Part shown: positions 5,115 through 6,139 of the stretch, one piece after another
Layout of the letters: each line of letters opens with the position of its first letter
How positions within the stretch are numbered: position 1 is the first letter of the stretch
DNA from: Chitinophagaceae bacterium
GTDB lineage: Bacteria; Bacteroidota; Bacteroidia; Chitinophagales; Chitinophagaceae
Direction: 5' to 3'
Assembly: GCA_947378615.1 (NCBI GenBank)
Contig: CANCKV010000218.1
Span: 1-6,139, forward strand
Length of the DNA stretch: 6,139 nt
The notes under the pieces: generated by a model
Told to the model about the DNA's origin: nothing
Seen by the model: the letters and a program-made list of their open reading frames with translations, nothing else
Database searches by the model: none
Translations under genes and position numbers: made by a program

Positions 5115-5531
5115 ATGAAAAAGATTTTAGTGTTATGTACAGGCAATAGCTGTAGAAGTCAGATTGCCGAAGGTTATCTCCGTCATTTTGCAGGCGATAA
5201 GGCAATAGTGTATAGTGCAGGCGTTGAAACGCACGGTGTCAATCCAAGGGCAATCGCCACTATGAAAGAAGATGGTATTGATATTTCAACCCATACTTCT
5301 AATAATGTGACTGAATATTATTCAATAGATTTCGACTTTGTAATTACCGTCTGTGACAATGCAAAGGAGCGTTGTCCATTCTTTCCTACAAAGGCAGAAA
5401 AGTTTCATTACAATTTCCCTGACCCTGCAAAGGCAAAAGGAACTGAAGAGGAAATATTAAAACAATTTACGGCAGTGAGACAATTGATTAAAGACTATTC
5501 TGAACAGTTTGTGAAAAAACATTTGGGATAG
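5115..5531 (+). CDS. arsC: Arsenate reductase, low-molecular-weight phosphatase fold, thioredoxin-coupled type
   Basis: A 138-residue cytoplasmic enzyme that reduces arsenate to arsenite, the form handled by Acr3 and ArsM. It has the low-molecular-weight tyrosine phosphatase fold. The N-terminal anion-binding loop is LCTGNSCRS, with nucleophile Cys8, Cys13 and Arg14. The redox pair Cys80 and Cys87 lies in ITVCDNAKERCPFFP with the seven-residue spacing of the S. aureus pI258 ArsC pair (82 and 89), and FPDP supplies Asp103, the likely general acid. These cysteines point to the thioredoxin-dependent disulfide-cascade mechanism, not the glutaredoxin-dependent E. coli type; no thioredoxin gene is in the window. 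ATG 5115 puts the loop in the usual position. It is the last gene of the cluster, 152 bp after acr3, and ends at a strong terminator. Confidence 0.95.
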   Translation: MKKILVLCTGNSCRSQIAEGYLRHFAGDKAIVYSAGVETHGVNPRAIATMKEDGIDISTHTSNNVTEYYSIDFDFVITVCDNAKERCPFFPTKAEKFHYNFPDPAKAKGTEEEILKQFTAVRQLIKDYSEQFVKKHLG

Positions 5532-5551
5532 GATAATATCCATAAGTTATT

Positions 5552-5595
5552 AGAAAAGGAAGGTTTCGCTCAAAGCGATGCCTTCCTTATTTTCT
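5552..5595. terminator. Bidirectional terminator between arsC and anmK
   Basis: Eight uninterrupted base pairs form between 5556-5563 (AAGGAAGG) and 5581-5588 (CCTTCCTT). The stem continues, after a weak internal step, with TCGCT/AGCGA (5566-5570 with 5574-5578) around a CAA loop. An A-run lies on the left flank and ATTTTCT on the right, so the structure can terminate arsC on the plus strand and anmK on the minus strand. The right side overlaps the end of anmK: its stop codon lies at 5594-5596. Confidence 0.88.
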
Positions 5596-6139
5596 ATAGA
5601 GGAAAACTAATTTTGCCCATACTGATTTGAGGAATACTACTGATTTGATTACTGTAATCAAGCGGATTACCACAAAGTGTTTCATTGGCTAATAGTGCAA
5701 ATAAAACGGCTTCCTTAGCATCGGGATGTATGCCTAATTCTTTAAAGTCTCGGAAATGTACATTAGGCAATTGATTGTATAAATGTTCCATTAATAGCGG
5801 ATTGTGCACGCCTCCACCGCTTGTAAATACTGTATAATCCCCCTTTTCTGCAAGGTTCTGATTAAGTGCATCTACTATCATATCGGCAGTAAACTTATTG
5901 AGTGTAGCCAAACAATCTTCATGAGAAATCGAATCGCCCACTGATTTTTGTTTTGCTGTTTCTACGTAATTCAAACAAAATAATTCTGGACCTGTGCTTT
6001 TAGGGAAAGGTTGCAAGAAGAAGTCATTTGCTTTTAGGGCATTCAAAAGTTCTTCGTTTATATTCCCTTTACTTGCTATTTCAGCATCTTTATCAAAATG
6101 TTTTATTGGGAAATGCTTTCTGATATAGGCATCCATCAA
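5594..6139 (-). CDS. anmK: Anhydro-N-acetylmuramic acid kinase, C-terminal part
   Basis: The C-terminal 181 codons of a minus-strand gene that begins beyond the right edge of the window. AnmK opens the anhydro ring and phosphorylates 1,6-anhydro-N-acetylmuramic acid released from peptidoglycan turnover, giving MurNAc-6-phosphate in the cytoplasm. The fragment starts at the MDAYI helix that directly follows the catalytic aspartate motif in the family, so that aspartate lies just outside the window. Visible are FDKDAEIASKG, PFPKSTGPELF, the nucleotide-binding FTSGGGVHNPLLMEHL and the end GIHPDAKEAVLFALLANETL, which closely follow the family pattern (from memory). The final IPQISMGKISFPL matches the usual C-terminus, so the 3' end is complete. 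The TTG/ATG at the right edge is internal, not a real start. The gene converges on arsC and is probably a core gene flanking the arsenic cluster. Confidence 0.93.
   Translation of the reverse strand: MMDAYIRKHFPIKHFDKDAEIASKGNINEELLNALKANDFFLQPFPKSTGPELFCLNYVETAKQKSVGDSISHEDCLATLNKFTADMIVDALNQNLAEKGDYTVFTSGGGVHNPLLMEHLYNQLPNVHFRDFKELGIHPDAKEAVLFALLANETLCGNPLDYSNQISSIPQISMGKISFPL

Overview
The window looks like a chromosomal segment of a Bacteroidota bacterium, perhaps from the Chitinophagaceae/Sphingobacteriia side. That placement is inferred from low GC, A-rich leaders without Shine-Dalgarno sequences ahead of almost every start codon, and the general look of the proteins. Two core genes cut by the window edges frame a compact arsenic-resistance cluster.

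Left part (1-879): the 3' end of sucD (succinyl-CoA synthetase alpha subunit, with its active-site histidine), a clear intrinsic terminator, then a small YccU-type CoA-binding protein. A 618-bp AT-rich gap (880-1497) follows, with no convincing gene.

Central part (1469-5531): an ars cluster on the + strand in the order arsR, arsM, a calcineurin-like metallophosphoesterase, acr3, arsC. ArsC reduces arsenate to arsenite. Acr3 exports arsenite. ArsM methylates arsenite with S-adenosylmethionine. ArsR senses arsenite and represses. The metallophosphoesterase has no established place in this chemistry and is the least explained member. Two near-perfect 18-bp palindromes with core CG-N-AATATT-N-CG lie just before arsR and between arsR and arsM; they are strong candidates for the ArsR operators, which suggests two control points.

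The three larger gaps inside the cluster (before arsM, before acr3, before arsC) each hold a related, degenerate foldback repeat. Each begins TACCAC and carries CACAAAG/CTTTGTG-type words, and each ends 34-49 bp before the next start codon. They look like decayed copies of a dispersed intergenic repeat or MITE-like family.

Right part (5552-6139): a strong hairpin with an A-run before it and a T-run after it separates arsC from the convergent anmK (anhydro-N-acetylmuramic acid kinase), whose 5' half is cut off by the window. No tRNA, rRNA, CRISPR array, integrase or transposase was seen.
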